From assembly GCF_042186555.1 (NCBI RefSeq), contig NC_133329.1, positions 190,685,206-190,749,205 of the forward strand: a stretch of 64,000 nucleotides of DNA. The letters are read 5' to 3'. This DNA comes from Aquarana catesbeiana (lineage: Eukaryota; Chordata; Amphibia; Anura; Ranidae). The notes beneath the pieces were generated by a model. It was not told the DNA's origin. It searched no databases and worked only from the letters and a program-made list of their open reading frames with translations. A program made the position numbers and the translations under genes. Every line of letters starts with the position of its first letter. The stretch's first letter is position 1. Positions 1 through 10,960 of this stretch are shown piece after piece.

Positions 1-1599
1 TAGGCACACTTTCACAGGGTCTCCCAAGATGCCATCGCTTTTTGAGAGACCTGAACCTGGAACCGGTTACAGTTACAAAAGTTAGTTATAAAAGTGTAAA
101 AAAAAAAAAAAAACACAAAAAATATATAAAATAAAAAAATAGTTTTTATTCTCTATTGTTCTGCTCTTTTTTTACTGTATTCTATTCTGCAATGTTTTGT
201 TATATTTTATCATGTTTGCTTTTCAGGTATGCAATTTTTTATACTTTACTGTGTACTGTGTTTTATTAACCATTTTTTTGTCTTCAGGTACACCATTCAG
301 CTGCAGCGTGGATTTATTTATCTTGACAGCAACAGCGTTTGCTCCCAAGATATATAAAGCCATGACTCCAGTGGAGGTGATATATGTCGAAGCATAGGGG
401 CGGAGGAGCGATTTGCTCCTACCTTTTGCGGGAGGATGCCCCAATGCTTCTGCATATATAAATGGTGCATGTATGCCCATCATTAGAAGTGGGTGGATGA
501 AGGGAGGTATTCTAATGGTGGGCATACCCACCGATCAATCTTTTTTTTTTTTTTTGTTCAGCCCACAGGCTGCATGAAAAAAAAAGATTACAATATATGC
601 CCAACAAGGACCAGCAACGTACTGGTATATTGCTGGACTTTGAGTGGTTATACCAGAATAATGCCTGCAGGTTTAGGTATCATCTTGGTATCATTCTTTT
701 CAGCTAGCGGTCGGCTTTCATGTAAAAGCAAACCTAGCTGCTAATTAGCCTCTAGTCTGCTTTTACAAGCAGTGGGAGGGAATGCCCCCCCACCCCCCAA
801 CCGTCTTCCATGTTTTTCTCTGGCTCTCCTATCCCAACAGGGAACCTGAGAATGCAGCCGGTGATTCAGCTGACAATAGAGCTGACCAGAGTGGCTCCAA
901 ACATCTCTATGGCCTAAGAAACCGGAAGCTACGAGCATTGCTATCATAGGGGATATTTACATTCCCTGAGATAACAATAAAAGTGATAAAAAAAAATGAA
1001 AGGAACAGTTTAAAAATAAGATAAAAAAGCAAAAAAATAATAAAGGGAAAAAAAAAGCACCCCCCCCCCTCTGCTCTCGCGCAAAGGCGAACGCAAGCGT
1101 CAGTCTGGCGTCAAATGTAAACAGCAATTGCACCATGCATGTGCGGTATCACCGCGAAGGTCAGACCGAGGGCAGTAATTTTAGCAGTGGATCTCCTCTG
1201 TAAATCTAAAGTGGTAACCTGTAAAGGCTTTTAAAAATGTATTTAGTTTGTGGCCACTGCACGTTTGTGCGCAATTTTAAAGCATGTCATGTTTGGTATC
1301 CATGTACTCGGCCTAAGATCATTTTTATTACATCAAACATTTGGGCTATATAGTGTGTTTTAGTGCATTAAAATTAAAAAAAAGTGTGTTTTTTCCCAAA
1401 AAAATGCGTTTCAAAAATTGCTTTGCAAATACTGTTTGGGAAAAAAAAAATGAAACGCCCACCATTTTAATCTGTAGGGCATTTGCTTTAAAAAAAATAT
1501 ATATAACGTTTTGGGGTTCAAAGTAATTTTCTTGCAAAAAAAAAATATTTTTTTCATGTAAACAAAGTGTCAGAAAGGGCTTTGTCTTCAAGTGGTTAG
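1..1599 (-). repeat. Ranid-type TTAA-ended interspersed repeat (long form)
   Basis: Read on the minus strand, this copy begins at about 1598 with TAACCACTTGAAGAC and runs leftwards off the window. The part at 950-1590 is clearly homologous, in reverse orientation, to 7490-7960 and 59037-59720: all share the stretch around 'catgctttaaaattgcgca', the 'aggttaccactttaga' stretch, and 'aagtgat...ttacattcc'. The part left of 950 looks like the interior of the same long element. No intact reading frame is present. Assignment to ranid frogs is from memory; homology among the copies in this window is seen directly. Confidence 0.7.
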
Positions 1600-3085
1600 A
1601 AGAGTGATGTGTGACATAAGCTTCTAAATGTTGTGCATAAAATGCCAGGACAGTTCAAAACACCCCCAAATGAACCAATTTAGGAAAGTAGACACCCCAA
1701 GCTATTTGTTGAGAGGCATGTTGAGTCCATGGAATATTTTATATTGTGACACAAGTTGCGGGAAAGACACTTTTTTTTTTTTTTTCACAAAGTTGTCACT
1801 AAATGATATATTGCTCAAACATGCCATGGAAATATGTGAAATTACACCCCAAAATACATTCTGTGACTTCTCCTGTGTATGGGGATACCACTTGTGTGAG
1901 ACTTTTTGGGAGCCTAGCCGCGTACGGGACCCCGAAAACCAAGCACCGCCTTCAGGCTTTCTAAGGGCGTAAATTTTTGATTTCACAAAACCCCCCGAAA
2001 TGACCCTATTTTGGAAAGTAGACACCCCAAGCTGTTTGCTGAGGCATTAGTGAGTATTTTGCGGACCTCACTTTTTGTCACAAAGTTTTGAAATTTGAGA
2101 AAAAGAAAATCATTTTTTTTCTTGTCTGTCTTCATTTTCAAAAACAAATGAGAGCTGCAAAATACTCACCATACCTCTCAGCTAATAGCTTGGGGTGTCT
2201 ACAAAATGGGGTAATTGGGGGGGGGGGGGGGTGCCACCTATGCATTCCATGGTCTGCGAAACTGTGATAGGCAGTGAAGAGTGAAATCAAAAATTTACGC
2301 CCTTAGAAATCCTGAAGGCGGTGATTGGTTTTCGGGGCCCGGCTAGGCTCCCAAAAAGTCCCACACATGTGGTATCCCCCCCATACTCAGGAGAAGCAGC
2401 TAAATGTATTTTGGGGTGCAATTCCACATATGCCCATGGCCTGTGTGAGCAATATATCATTTAGTGACAACTTTTTGTAAATTTTTTTTTTTGTCATTAT
2501 TCAGTCACTTGGGACAAAAAAATTAATATTCAGTGGGCTCAACATGCCTCTCCGCAATTTCCTTGGGGTGTCTACTTTCCAAAATGGGGTCATTTGGGGG
2601 GGGGGGGTTGTACTGCCCTGCCATTTTAGCACCTCAAGAAATGACATAGGCAGTCATAAACTAAAAGCTGTGTAAATTCCAGAAAATGTACCCTAGTTTG
2701 TAGACGCTATAACTTTTGCGCAAACCAATAAATATACGCTTATTGACTTTTTTTTACCAAAGACATGTGGCCGAATACATTTTGGCCTAAATGTATGACT
2801 AAAATTGAGTTTATTGGATTTTTTTTTTATAACAAAAAGTAGAAAATATTTTTTTTCAAAATTTTCGGTCTTTTTCCGTTTATAGCGCAAAAAATAAAAA
2901 CCGCAGAGGTGTTCAAATACCATCAAAAGAAAGCTCTATTTGTGGGAAGAAAAGGACGCACATTTCCTTTGGGTACAGCATTGCATGACCGCGCAATTAG
3001 CAGTTAAAGCGACGCAGTGCCAAATTGTAAAAAGTGCTCTGGTCAGGAAGGGGGTAAATCCTTCCGGGGCTGAAGTGGCTAAAAC
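1600..3085 (-). repeat. Ranid-type TTAA-family repeat with internal palindrome
   Basis: The right end, read on the minus strand, starts AGCCACTTCAGCCCCGGAAGG and continues through the module found at 10479, 22367 and 54433: 'cactgcgtcgctttaactg', 'acaaatagagctttctttt', 'ttttgcgctataaac'. The centre (about 1668-2605) is a long inverted repeat built from the module 'ggaaagtagacaccccaag', which occurs near 1683 and 2018 and inverted near 2190 and 2575. No coding capacity is seen. It may be part of the same composite element as 1-1599. Confidence 0.65.
1668..2605. repeat. Imperfect inverted repeat, about 430-bp arms
   Basis: The left arm (about 1668-2100) and right arm (about 2170-2605) are reverse complements. 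For example 'acgcccttagaaatcctgaa' at 2297 mirrors 'ttcaggctttctaagggcgt' at 1952, and 'atgtattttggggtgcaatt' at 2404 mirrors 'aattacaccccaaaatacat' at 1840. The arms differ by scattered substitutions and homopolymer length. Confidence 0.75.
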
Positions 3086-3750
3086 AGCCACACCACACCA
3101 CATGTTTTCAGAGTCCTGTATTTCAACTAGAAGTTATTTCTGGGTTTTTATTTGCATCCCAAACAATTTTCCTGGGAGTTGTGGCTGAAATTTTAGTTGG
3201 TCTATCTGACTGTGGTTTGCTTTCAACAGAACCCCTCATTTTCCACTGATCCTCAATTCCTTGAATATCTTTTAATATCCCTTTAATATCCCTTTCCTGC
3301 TTTATACAGTTCAACTACCTTTTCCCGCAGATCCTTTGACAATTCTTTTGCTTTCCCCATGGCTCAGAATCCAGAAATGTCAGTGCAGTACTGGATGAAA
3401 GATGCAAGGGTCTGTCTGCAGTCCAGAAACTCATTGACCTTTTATACACACACACACTAATTACAAGCAAACAGATCACAGGTGAGGATGGTCATTCAAA
3501 TCCTTTGTGTCAACTTGTGTACATGTTCTCAGGCCAAAATCACCAGGCTATGTAAACTTGTGATCATGATCATTTGGCTAGTTTCTGTTGTCATTATGAT
3601 TTAAAAAGATTAAACACAGTTGATTGATAATAAATGGCTTCAGCCAAACACTAACCATGAGTGAAAGAAAAGTTTGTTATTCATATTCTCTGAAAAATGG
3701 CCAAGAAATCATCAATTCTGCCAGGGTATTTAAATTATGAGCACAACTGT
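3086..3750 (-). mobile_element. Tc1-like transposon remnant, 5' part only
   Basis: A minus-strand Tc1/mariner fragment. It holds the outer terminal repeat (ending ...GCACAACTG at 3748, then TA), the leader, and the start of the transposase at 3360, where the minus strand reads MGKAKELSKDLREKVVELY, a typical Tc1 helix-turn-helix start. The frame then shifts and continues as KGILKDIQGIEDQWKMRGSV to about 3123. The catalytic DDE half is missing, replaced at about 3085 by the neighbouring TTAA repeat. The same family occurs at 8233-8667 and 35449-37971. Confidence 0.85.
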
Positions 3751-3865
3751 ATATATTTGGACACAGACTCAATTTTCATACTTTTGTATGCCACCATTAT
3801 AAAATTAAAACAAAACAATCCTAATGAAGTGCAGACTTTCAGCTTTAATTCAAGGGGTTGAACAT

Positions 3866-4454
3866 ACCGTATTTATCGGCGTATAACACGCACTTTTTTC
3901 CCCTTAAAATCAGGGGAAAGTCGCAGGTGCGTGTTATACGCCGATCCCCGCCGATCCCGAGCTGTCCAAATGTCAAAATCGCGGACCGCGATTTGAAAAT
4001 GGCGCCGCCGGAGCCGAAGTACACAGAGCCGGTCCTCGGCTCTTTCCGGCGGCTCTCGTTTACTTTCGGCTCCACTCGTAGTCCCGAGCGGAGCTATCCG
4101 AACCTACTCGGATAGCTCCGCTCGGGACTACGAGTGGAGCCGAAAGTAAACGAGAGCCGCCGGAAAGAGCCGCGGACCGGCTCTGTGTACTTCGGCGGCG
4201 CCATTTTCAAATCGCGGACCGCGATTTTGAAGCCCTGGAAGCAGGGACAGGGGATCCCAGGCTGCACTGGGGCAAGGCTGCACTGACATGGCTGCACTGA
4301 CATGGCTGCACTGACATGGCTGCACTGATGGGCATTTAAATGTAAGTTTTTTTCCCTTCAACTTCCCTCCTAAAAGTTTTTTTTCCTTAAAATTCCCTCC
4401 TAAATTGGGGTGCGTGTTATACGCCGGTGCGTGTTATACGCCGATAAATACGGT
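3866..4454. mobile_element. Palindromic MITE, copy 1 (ACCGTATTTATCGGCG ends)
   Basis: The terminal inverted repeats are ACCGTATTTATCGGCGTATA at the left and its reverse complement at 4435-4454. TA flanks both ends (3865-3866 and 4454-4455 overlap the terminal bases), consistent with a TA target. Inside lies a near-perfect hairpin, 3974-4228, with arms of about 120 bp and a loop of about 6 bp. Next to it is a short tandem repeat of a 14-bp unit (tgcactgacatggc, 4263-4330). A diverged second copy is at 24814-25271. It sits inside the Tc1-like element at 3750-5790 and is therefore younger. Confidence 0.85.
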
Positions 4455-4559
4455 AAATATCAAGTACAAATTTTAGGAACTGCAACCATTTTTATACACC
4501 CCCCCCCCCCATTTTCAGGGGCTCAAATGTAATTGGACAAATATAATCATGTACATTTT

Positions 4560-5564
4560 TAATATTTTGTTGAGAATCCTTTACTGGCAATAACTACCTG
4601 AAGTCTGGAACCTATGGACATTACCAAAAACTGGGTTTCCTCCTTTGTGATGCTTTGCCAGGCTCTAACTGCAGCTGTCTTAAGTTTGTTCGTTTGTGGG
4701 TCTGTCTGCCTTTAGTTGTGCCTTCAAGTGAAATGCACGCTCACTTAGGTTGAAATCAGGTGATTGACTTGGCCATTGCAGAATATTCCACTTCTTTTCC
4801 TTCAAAAGCTCCTTGGTCGCTTTTGCAGTGTGTTTTTAGATCATTGTCCATCTGTACTATGAGGTGCGTCCAATCAACTTTGCTGCATTTGGCTGAATCT
4901 GGGCTGACGGTATGTCTCTAAACACTGCATTACTCCGGCTACTTCTTTCACATCATCAATAAACACCAGTGACCCAGTGCCACTGAATGCAGTGTATGCC
5001 ATCACACTGCCTCCACCATGTTTTACAGATGACAACATGTACTATGGATCATGAGCCAGTTCAAGCCTTCTCCACATTTTTTCTTCCCGTCATTTTGGAA
5101 CAGATTAATCTTAGTTTTATCTGTTCAAAGAATGCTTTTCCAGAACTGGTGTGGCTTTTTTAGATGTTTTTTGGCAAAGTCTAATCTTGCTTTTTTTTTC
5201 TTCAGGCTTATAAATGGTTTGCATCTTGTGGCGACCCTTCTGTATTTGCTCTCGTGAAGTCTTCTCTTGATTGTAGACAATGATACGCCCACCTCCTGGA
5301 GAATGTCCTTCACTTGTCTGGATGTTGTGAATGGGTTTTTCTTTATCATAGAGAGAGGATCCTGTGATCATCCACCACTGTTGTCTTCCGTGGACGTCCA
5401 GGCCCTTTTTGCTAAGCTCACAAGTGCATTGTTCTTTCCTCCCACAATGTACCAAACTGTTGATTTGGCCACTCTTAATGTTGCTGCTATCTCTCTGATG
5501 GATTTATTTTTTGAAGGCTTGCAATGGCCTGTTTCACTTGCATGGACAGCTCCTTTGAATGCAT
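4560..5564 (-). pseudogene. Tc1-like transposase remnant
   Basis: A broken DDE transposase of the Tc1 family that would have cut and pasted the element at TA sites. The start chosen is the ATG at 5564 (MHSKELSMQVKQAI). The N-terminal helix-turn-helix is visible as KSIREIAATLRVAKSTVWYI. It is followed by the second DNA-binding part (NPFTTSRQVKDILQEVGVSL) and then LHESKYRR..ATRCKPFISL leading towards the first catalytic aspartate (the 'WTDxTKINLF' region near 5100). Several frameshifts split it over all three minus frames, and poly-A/T slippage near 5190-5200 is one cause. Span of about 335 codons is normal for Tc1. Clearly inactive. Confidence 0.8.
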
Positions 5565-5790
5565 GATATAGGTTCACAGCAATCGCTTGCAAATGCCACA
5601 CATAGAAACAACTCCAGACCTTTTACCTGCTTAATTGAAGAAATAACGAAGGAGTAGCCCACACCTGGCCGTGAAACAGCTTTTGATTCAATTATCCAAA
5701 TACGTTTGGTACCTTGAAAAAGGGGGGGGTGGCTGTTCCTAAACCCTTTCTCCGATTTGGTTGTACATACTCTCAAGCTAAACCCGAGGG

Positions 5791-6273
5791 TTTTTTTTTT
5801 TTTTTTTTTTCAAATCTGTATTTTGTTGAAATAACATGGTGTGGGTGGATTTCTGCCAGTGACACACTGTCACACCCCTCCAGTCTGTGTCTTAAAATAA
5901 GAGGGAGGTAGAGCCACCAATCTACATGTAATATCCCACCCCCATTGTCTTTAGCTGGTCAGTAGGGAGGGAGTAGGCAGCCATTTACTGTGTATATGCC
6001 CACATGTGTGACTCTCTAGTCACATGAGCTGCTCAGATGTGATGGGGAGGAAATGCTCAGCATAGAAACTGGCTGAAAACTGATCATGTGCAGTCAGCTG
6101 AATTGGGGACATGAACAGAAGGTGAAGATAGAGAGCAGCAGGATCAACCAGTTTTTTTATTTTGCAGAATGGGAAAACAAATCTCATAGTAACCGATTAT
6201 GAACAGCATGTAATACTGCATTTGATAGTGTTTTTTTTTTTTTTTTATGATGTGGGTTTAGTGACACTTTAAG

Positions 6274-6275
<2 letters not shown>
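5791..6275. other. No gene; poly-T and unclassified, probably repeat-derived DNA
   Basis: A 20-base T run (5792-5811) is followed by moderately AT-rich DNA with stops in every frame. The text 'agagggaggtagagccacc' looks like repeat sequence, but I could not match it to another copy in this window. Confidence 0.4.

Positions 6276-6330
<55 letters not shown>
6276..6330. repeat. (TA)n microsatellite
   Basis: Uninterrupted AT dinucleotide run of about 55 bp. Confidence 0.97.
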
Positions 6331-6331
<1 letters not shown>

Positions 6332-6585
6332 GTTTACCCCCTTCAAATGCCATCATCTCCTGCAGGTCCTTCAGTCATGACAATCCTTCCCATATAAAGT
6401 GGTTCTAAAATCTAAACCCTTTTTTCTTTCACTTTGTTTTTATTGAGAATTTAACAAAGGAAAAGATGTACATACACAGCACAAGTGCACCATAAAAAGC
6501 ACGAAGACCGAATCTCAAGTCACTGTACAAAACAAGAATGGTTTGGCAGTAACATCCAGCCTGGGTGCATAGCTGACAATACAAT

Positions 6586-6994
6586 GGGGTTGATTTACTA
6601 AAGGCAAATCCACTTTACACTACAAGTGCACTTGGAAATGCAGTCGCTGTAGATCTGAGGGGGACATGCAAGTAAAATAAAAAAACGCATGTTTGCTTGT
6701 ACATGATTGAATGAGAAAATCAGCAGATCTTCCCCTCATTTCAGCTCTTCCCCTCATTTCAGCTCTTCCCCTCATTTCAGCTCTTCCCCTCATTTCAGCT
6801 CTTCCCCTCATTTCAGCTCTTCCCCTCATTTCAGCTCTTCCCCTCATTTCAGCTCTTCCCCTCATTTCAGCTCTTCCCCTCATTTCAGCTCTTCCCCTCA
6901 TTTCAGCTCTTCCCCTCATTTCAGCTCTTCCCCTCATTTCTACACCTACTGCACTTGTAGTGCAAGGTCGATTTGCCTTTAATAAATCAACCCC
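6586..6994. mobile_element. MITE with GGGGTTGATTTACTAAA ends, carrying a minisatellite
   Basis: The left end reads GGGGTTGATTTACTAAAGGC and the right end is its inverted partner (gcctttaataaatcaacccc). The flanking AAT on both sides could be a 3-bp target duplication, as in PIF/Harbinger-type insertions. Inner arms around 'actacaagtgca' pair with 'tgcacttgtagt'. The middle is filled by an 18-bp tandem array (6728-6940). Confidence 0.8.
6728..6940. repeat. 18-bp minisatellite, about 12 copies
   Basis: The unit is tcttcccctcatttcagc, repeated almost without change for 213 bp. Because 18 is divisible by three and the unit has no stop in some frames, it creates artefactual open frames (repeats of HFSSSP on plus, RGRAEM on minus). 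These are not genes. Confidence 0.97.
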
Positions 6995-7489
6995 AATATT
7001 CCATTGGAGATGAAAAGATGATAGTGTAGAAGGCATTTGGCCCATGCTGACAAAGGAGGTATCTTTTAACAGGAAAAAAAGGGCAAATTATTTTTGAAGC
7101 AGTTTCAAGCAGAAATGCATGGCTGTATAGCCAGCATTGGATGAAGTGAAACCTACAATTGAAAGACCTGGGGTTTGTGCCCCACCGCTGTTTTGGATAG
7201 GGTATAACAAAGATAAGGCCTCGAGTCGTAGGACAGGTCCGGCATCTAGTCTCAAAGGCTGTTGATGGCAAGGGATGATAGCGATTTCTAGTCAGATTCT
7301 CAAATTATGAATTTGGAGATGGCAAAATCGTTTGGACTCTGGTTATAGATAACAATGGCAAAGGTATTGAACTGAGCAGATCCCCCACGCAGTTAAAGAA
7401 CGGACTGTTGTAAGGCCTTTTAGATACCACTATGTAAACTTTGGGGATTCTTCAATCCCGGTGGGAACAGAGGTCAATTCTGAAATTTC

Positions 7490-8232
7490 TCTTCTACATG
7501 TTAAAATATTTCTGCTAGAAAATTACCTCGAACCCCCCAAACATTCTATATTAGCAGAGACCCTAGAAAATGAAAATGGTTGATGTTGCAGTTAGTCACA
7601 CTGTATTTGCTCAGCGTTTTTTCAATCACTTTTTTTTTTTTGCAAAAAACACTTTAATGGGGCTTATTGCACTCAAACACTATATAATACCCACTATTAT
7701 CTAAAATATACAATGTTTTGCAAAGTAAATGGATGCATAACATGTCACGCTTTAAAATTGGATCCGCTCGTGGAATGGCACTAAACATGATCTCCATTAG
7801 CAACACTTTGAAAGGCTTTACAGGTTACCAGTTTAGAGTTACACAGGAGGTCTGGAACTAAAACTGTTGCTCTCGCTCTAATGCTTCCGATGATACTTCA
7901 CCGTTTACATATTCGAGTTTATGCATGAGGGGAGAGGGGACTTTTTTAATCATTTTTATTGCTTTCACAAGGTATGAACAACATTCCTTTTGAAATATCG
8001 GAATGTGACAGGTCTTCTGGGGATTTAGGCCCCAAATCTCTCCTGGCCGCCAATGCAGCCGATCAAAGATTGGTCTGATCGGTTGCTTTCTTGGCTGGTA
8101 ACAGTCACATAAACAGAGCCAAAATCAGAAGTGACGAATTCCTCGTTGTTTCCGGGGTAACCGAGGGAGGGACAATGTAATTTCCTTTGTGCAGTGCTGC
8201 CGGCCGCAACGCTCTTGGGCTCTGCAATCAGA
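7490..8232 (+). repeat. TTAA-family repeat, truncated copy
   Basis: Homologous to 59037-59720 and, in reverse, to 950-1590. Shared landmarks are 'tgctagaaaattac', 'agcagagaccctaga', 'acatgtcacgctt(t/c)aaaattg' and 'gctctcgctctaa'. The left terminus is missing and the right side is cut at about 8232, where Tc1 sequence begins abruptly. Confidence 0.7.
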
Positions 8233-8662
8233 CGGCCCTTTCCTGTTTTATACAGTTCAACTACCTTTTCCCGCAGATCCATTGACAATTTTTTTGCTTT
8301 CCCCATGACTCAGGATCCAGAAATGTCAGTGCAGCACTGGATGACGCAGGGGTCTGTCAGGAGTCCAGAAACGCATTGACCTTTTATACACATACTAGTT
8401 ACAAGCGAACAGATCACAGGTGAGGTTGGTTACCTTTTTTAATAGCCATTCAAACCCCCTCGATTCAGCTTGTGTGCATGTTCTCAGGCCAAAATCACAA
8501 AGGGTGTGTAAACTTTTTATCAGGGTAATTTTGGTTAGTTTCTGTTGTAAATGGTTTCAGCCAAGCACTAATCATGAGTGGAAATGTTTGTTATATCGTT
8601 CATATTCTCTGAAAAATGGACAAGCAATCAAAAATTCTGCCAGGGTATGTAAACTTTGTGTG

Positions 8663-8667
<5 letters not shown>
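8233..8667 (-). mobile_element. Tc1-like transposon remnant, N-terminal end
   Basis: Same family as 3086-3750. The minus strand reads MGKAKKLSMDLREKVVELYK from the ATG at 8306. The sequence outside it is leader and terminal-repeat DNA ending 'ctgccagggtatgtaaactt'. After about 25 codons the frame runs into non-Tc1 DNA at 8232. The outermost terminal repeat merges into a (AT)n run. Confidence 0.85.

Positions 8668-8748
<81 letters not shown>
8668..8748. repeat. (AT)n microsatellite
   Basis: About 80 bp of AT dinucleotides directly at the end of the Tc1 remnant. This suggests expansion from the TA target site and the AT-rich terminus. Confidence 0.97.
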
Positions 8749-8753
<5 letters not shown>

Positions 8754-9140
8754 ATTTCTTTTGGTTTGCATCTCTCTCCTTACATAGAGAAAAAAAACAA
8801 TGTGTATCTGCCCTCCAATCGGAGAGAAAACACAGGGGTGAGCTTCAGTGACTGATAGCTGTGGATTGGCCATCACAGTGATCAGGGAACCCGTAAACCG
8901 GGAGCTCCAGGTCCCGATCGTTAGCGGCCTATAAATCCTGTCTAAAAGTACTAACAGTTTGCGCAGTGCTTTACAATATGAGGGCAGACAGCACAGATAC
9001 AATACAGGAGGAATTGGAGGGCCCTGCTCATTAGCTTACAATTTAGGACAGACAGATACAGCCCCATGGGGAAAAAGTCCAGTGAGGGCGGCATATTGTC
9101 AGTGGGAAGGGGTTAATGATCTGGTGAACCTGCTCTGTAA
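8749..9140. other. No gene; includes a SINE-tail-like fragment
   Basis: The segment 8942-9070 ('cagtgctttacaatatga', 'agcttacaatttaggacag') resembles the tail of the V-SINE-like element at 60011-60330 ('cagcgctttacgtatata', 'gagcttacaatctaaggtcc'). The rest is unclassified and has no credible reading frame. Confidence 0.4.
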
Positions 9141-9199
9141 TGCTCGCCCCCCAAAGCTTCACGCTGAGCTGTTTTTTGCAGGAAGAGACATTTCTGCTA

Positions 9200-10440
9200 G
9201 GAAGGTGGCAAGATCAATAGTAGGTTGTGCACCTAAGGGTCGATATAGCTGATCCAAGTAATGGTTGCATTTAGAACCTGAACTGGGTTTAAGGTATGTA
9301 TCTGAAACCATGGCGTAAAATCTTACATTGGTCCATCGAAGATGACGTTTGGCCTTATCCGTCAAACAGAGCTGAAGATCTGCTCAGAGGCGCTCAACCC
9401 ACACCCTGCTTACCACTAGGGGTGGTGTTTCAAGTGGGTTGTAGTCAGTTCAGACTCCAAGCGTTTATTGTTGGCTTGTCTCTTTCAAGTGTTTAGAGAC
9501 CTGCTGAATAAGGTCACCCTGGATGACTGACTTGTATGCCTTTCAAAGCGTGACTGAGGAGCACGCTGAGCCCATTAAGATTCAAATACTCTAAATTTGA
9601 CATGCAGCTCCTCTACGTAGAAATTGGTGGTTTCAGCAAAAGGGATTTGCATGGGACAAGGAATAGGGTCATGGTCTGATCAGGAAACCGTATTGAGGCA
9701 GACAGGACCTGGGGAATAAATTGCCATTAAGTGTACACATGATCAATCTGGGAATACTGGGCATGAGGTGAGAATGTGTATTGTCCCTAACAATGGATGG
9801 AGTTCCCTCCCAGGTGTCAACAGGGCCAAAGGTGTCAAGGAGGTCCTGATAAGCTTCAGACTGATAAACTGAGGAATGATCAAGCTTAAGATTCAGAGTC
9901 AGGTTAGAGTTCCTGTAGAGTAGCTATGTGCCCTTTAGGTGGGTACGAATCAAGTTGAAAAGATGAGGAAAAAAAGGGCAGTTGCCTATTTTTGAGGGCA
10001 GATTGTACCCTTCACGTACATCAAACATCTAAAACAATAGTACCGCCCTTTTGGGTCAGAGATGGACTTGTAGCTTTTTTTGCAAAAAAAACCTTGACAC
10101 ATCAGTCTTAAGAGATCAGAGATATTTAAAGACCTTGGACCGCTTTTGAGGTGACTTGAAAACCTGAACATTCAGGGATATCCAATTAAGAGCCATTAAC
10201 GCTGGAAATGTAGCTATAACCCAGGCACAAATTCTGAGTGTTCAAGAGCCTCTTGGGCACGGGTTATGATTTCACATGGAGATCAACTGCCGTCTTGGGC
10301 AGCTAAAGCCTAGTGGGGGAAGAAATGAGGCACATCGGGGTGAGCTGCAGGCAGCTCCCGCAAAGCCCAATATCAAGGGCCAACCTAATGATCAGCCCTT
10401 TTGTATGATCCTCTCTGCATGACTAGTTTGTAATATGAAG
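9200..10440 (-). pseudogene. LINE (L1/Tx1 type) endonuclease remnant
   Basis: Minus-strand remnant of the APE-type endonuclease domain that opens LINE ORF2 and nicks target DNA. Around 10165-10060 the frame reads 'SPQKRSKVFKYL' and 'SLKTDV', matching the usual start of this domain, where a metal-binding glutamate of the LQETH motif follows. Around 9770-9640 it reads IDHVYT-like sequence and then a clear SDHDPIPC (SDH codons at 9671-9679), the C-terminal catalytic motif. Frameshifts and stops are frequent. It is most likely the upstream half of the LINE whose 3' part lies at 6418-7480. Confidence 0.75.
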
Positions 10441-10478
10441 TCTAAGGAGAATAGAACATCAGGGGAGAAACATCCCTT

Positions 10479-10744
10479 TTAACCACTTCAGCCCTGGAAG
10501 GATTTACCCCCTTAATGACCAGGCCGTTTTTTGCAATACGGCACTGCCTCGCTTTAATTGACAGTTGCGCGGATGTGCAACGTTGTACCCAAACAAAATT
10601 GATGTCCTTTTTTCCCCCCACAAATAGAGCTTTCTTTTGGTGGTATTTGATCACCTCTGCTGTTAATTTTTTTATGCTATAAACAAAAAAACCTTACCAT
10701 TTTGAAAGAAGAAGAAGAAGAAAAAAAAAAAAAATAAATAATAA

Positions 10745-10831
<87 letters not shown>

Positions 10832-10960
10832 TCAGTTTAGGCCTATATGTATTCTACTACATATGTTTGGTAAAAAAAAATCGCAATAAGCGTATATTGA
10901 TTGGTTTGCACAAAAGTTATAGCATCTACAAAATAGGGCATAGATTTATGGACTTTTATT
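10479..10960 (+). repeat. TTAA-family repeat with embedded (TA)n
   Basis: Begins TTAACCACTTCAGCCCTGGA and carries the family landmarks 'gcactgcctcgctttaattg' and 'acaaatagagctttctttt'. A (TA)n run of 76 bp occupies 10753-10828. The copy is cut on the right by the terminal repeat of the DIRS element. Confidence 0.8.

Larger units (their letters stand above)
3750..5790 (-). mobile_element. Tc1-like transposon, second family, split by a MITE
   Basis: The left terminal region ('tatttggacacagactcaat') begins at the TA that also ends the neighbouring Tc1 fragment, so the two elements abut. It runs to 3865, is interrupted by a palindromic MITE (3866-4454), and resumes at 4456. The transposase remnant lies at 4560-5564 on the minus strand. 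The right terminal repeat is not recognisable beyond a poly-T at 5792, so that end is degraded or truncated. Confidence 0.8.
6418..7480 (-). mobile_element. LINE remnant (L1/Tx1 type), 3' part
   Basis: An antisense LINE. At 7040-7440 the minus strand still reads as degenerate reverse-transcriptase C-terminal sequence, such as WYLKGLTTVRSLTAWGICSVQ, with many stops. The 3' end is marked by 'ttctcaataaaaacaaagtg' (minus) near 6440. The 5' half of probably the same copy is the endonuclease remnant at 9200-10440, separated by later insertions. A MITE (6586-6994) lies inside it. The family assignment of this half is weaker than that of the endonuclease half. Confidence 0.55.

Noticed and set aside
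6728..6940. Direct-repeat array considered as CRISPR-like
   Set aside because: Units are contiguous with no unique spacers, and the context is a vertebrate genome.
6620..7045. Frames with RGRAEM or HFSSSP repeats
   Set aside because: An 18-bp minisatellite, divisible by three, inside a MITE.
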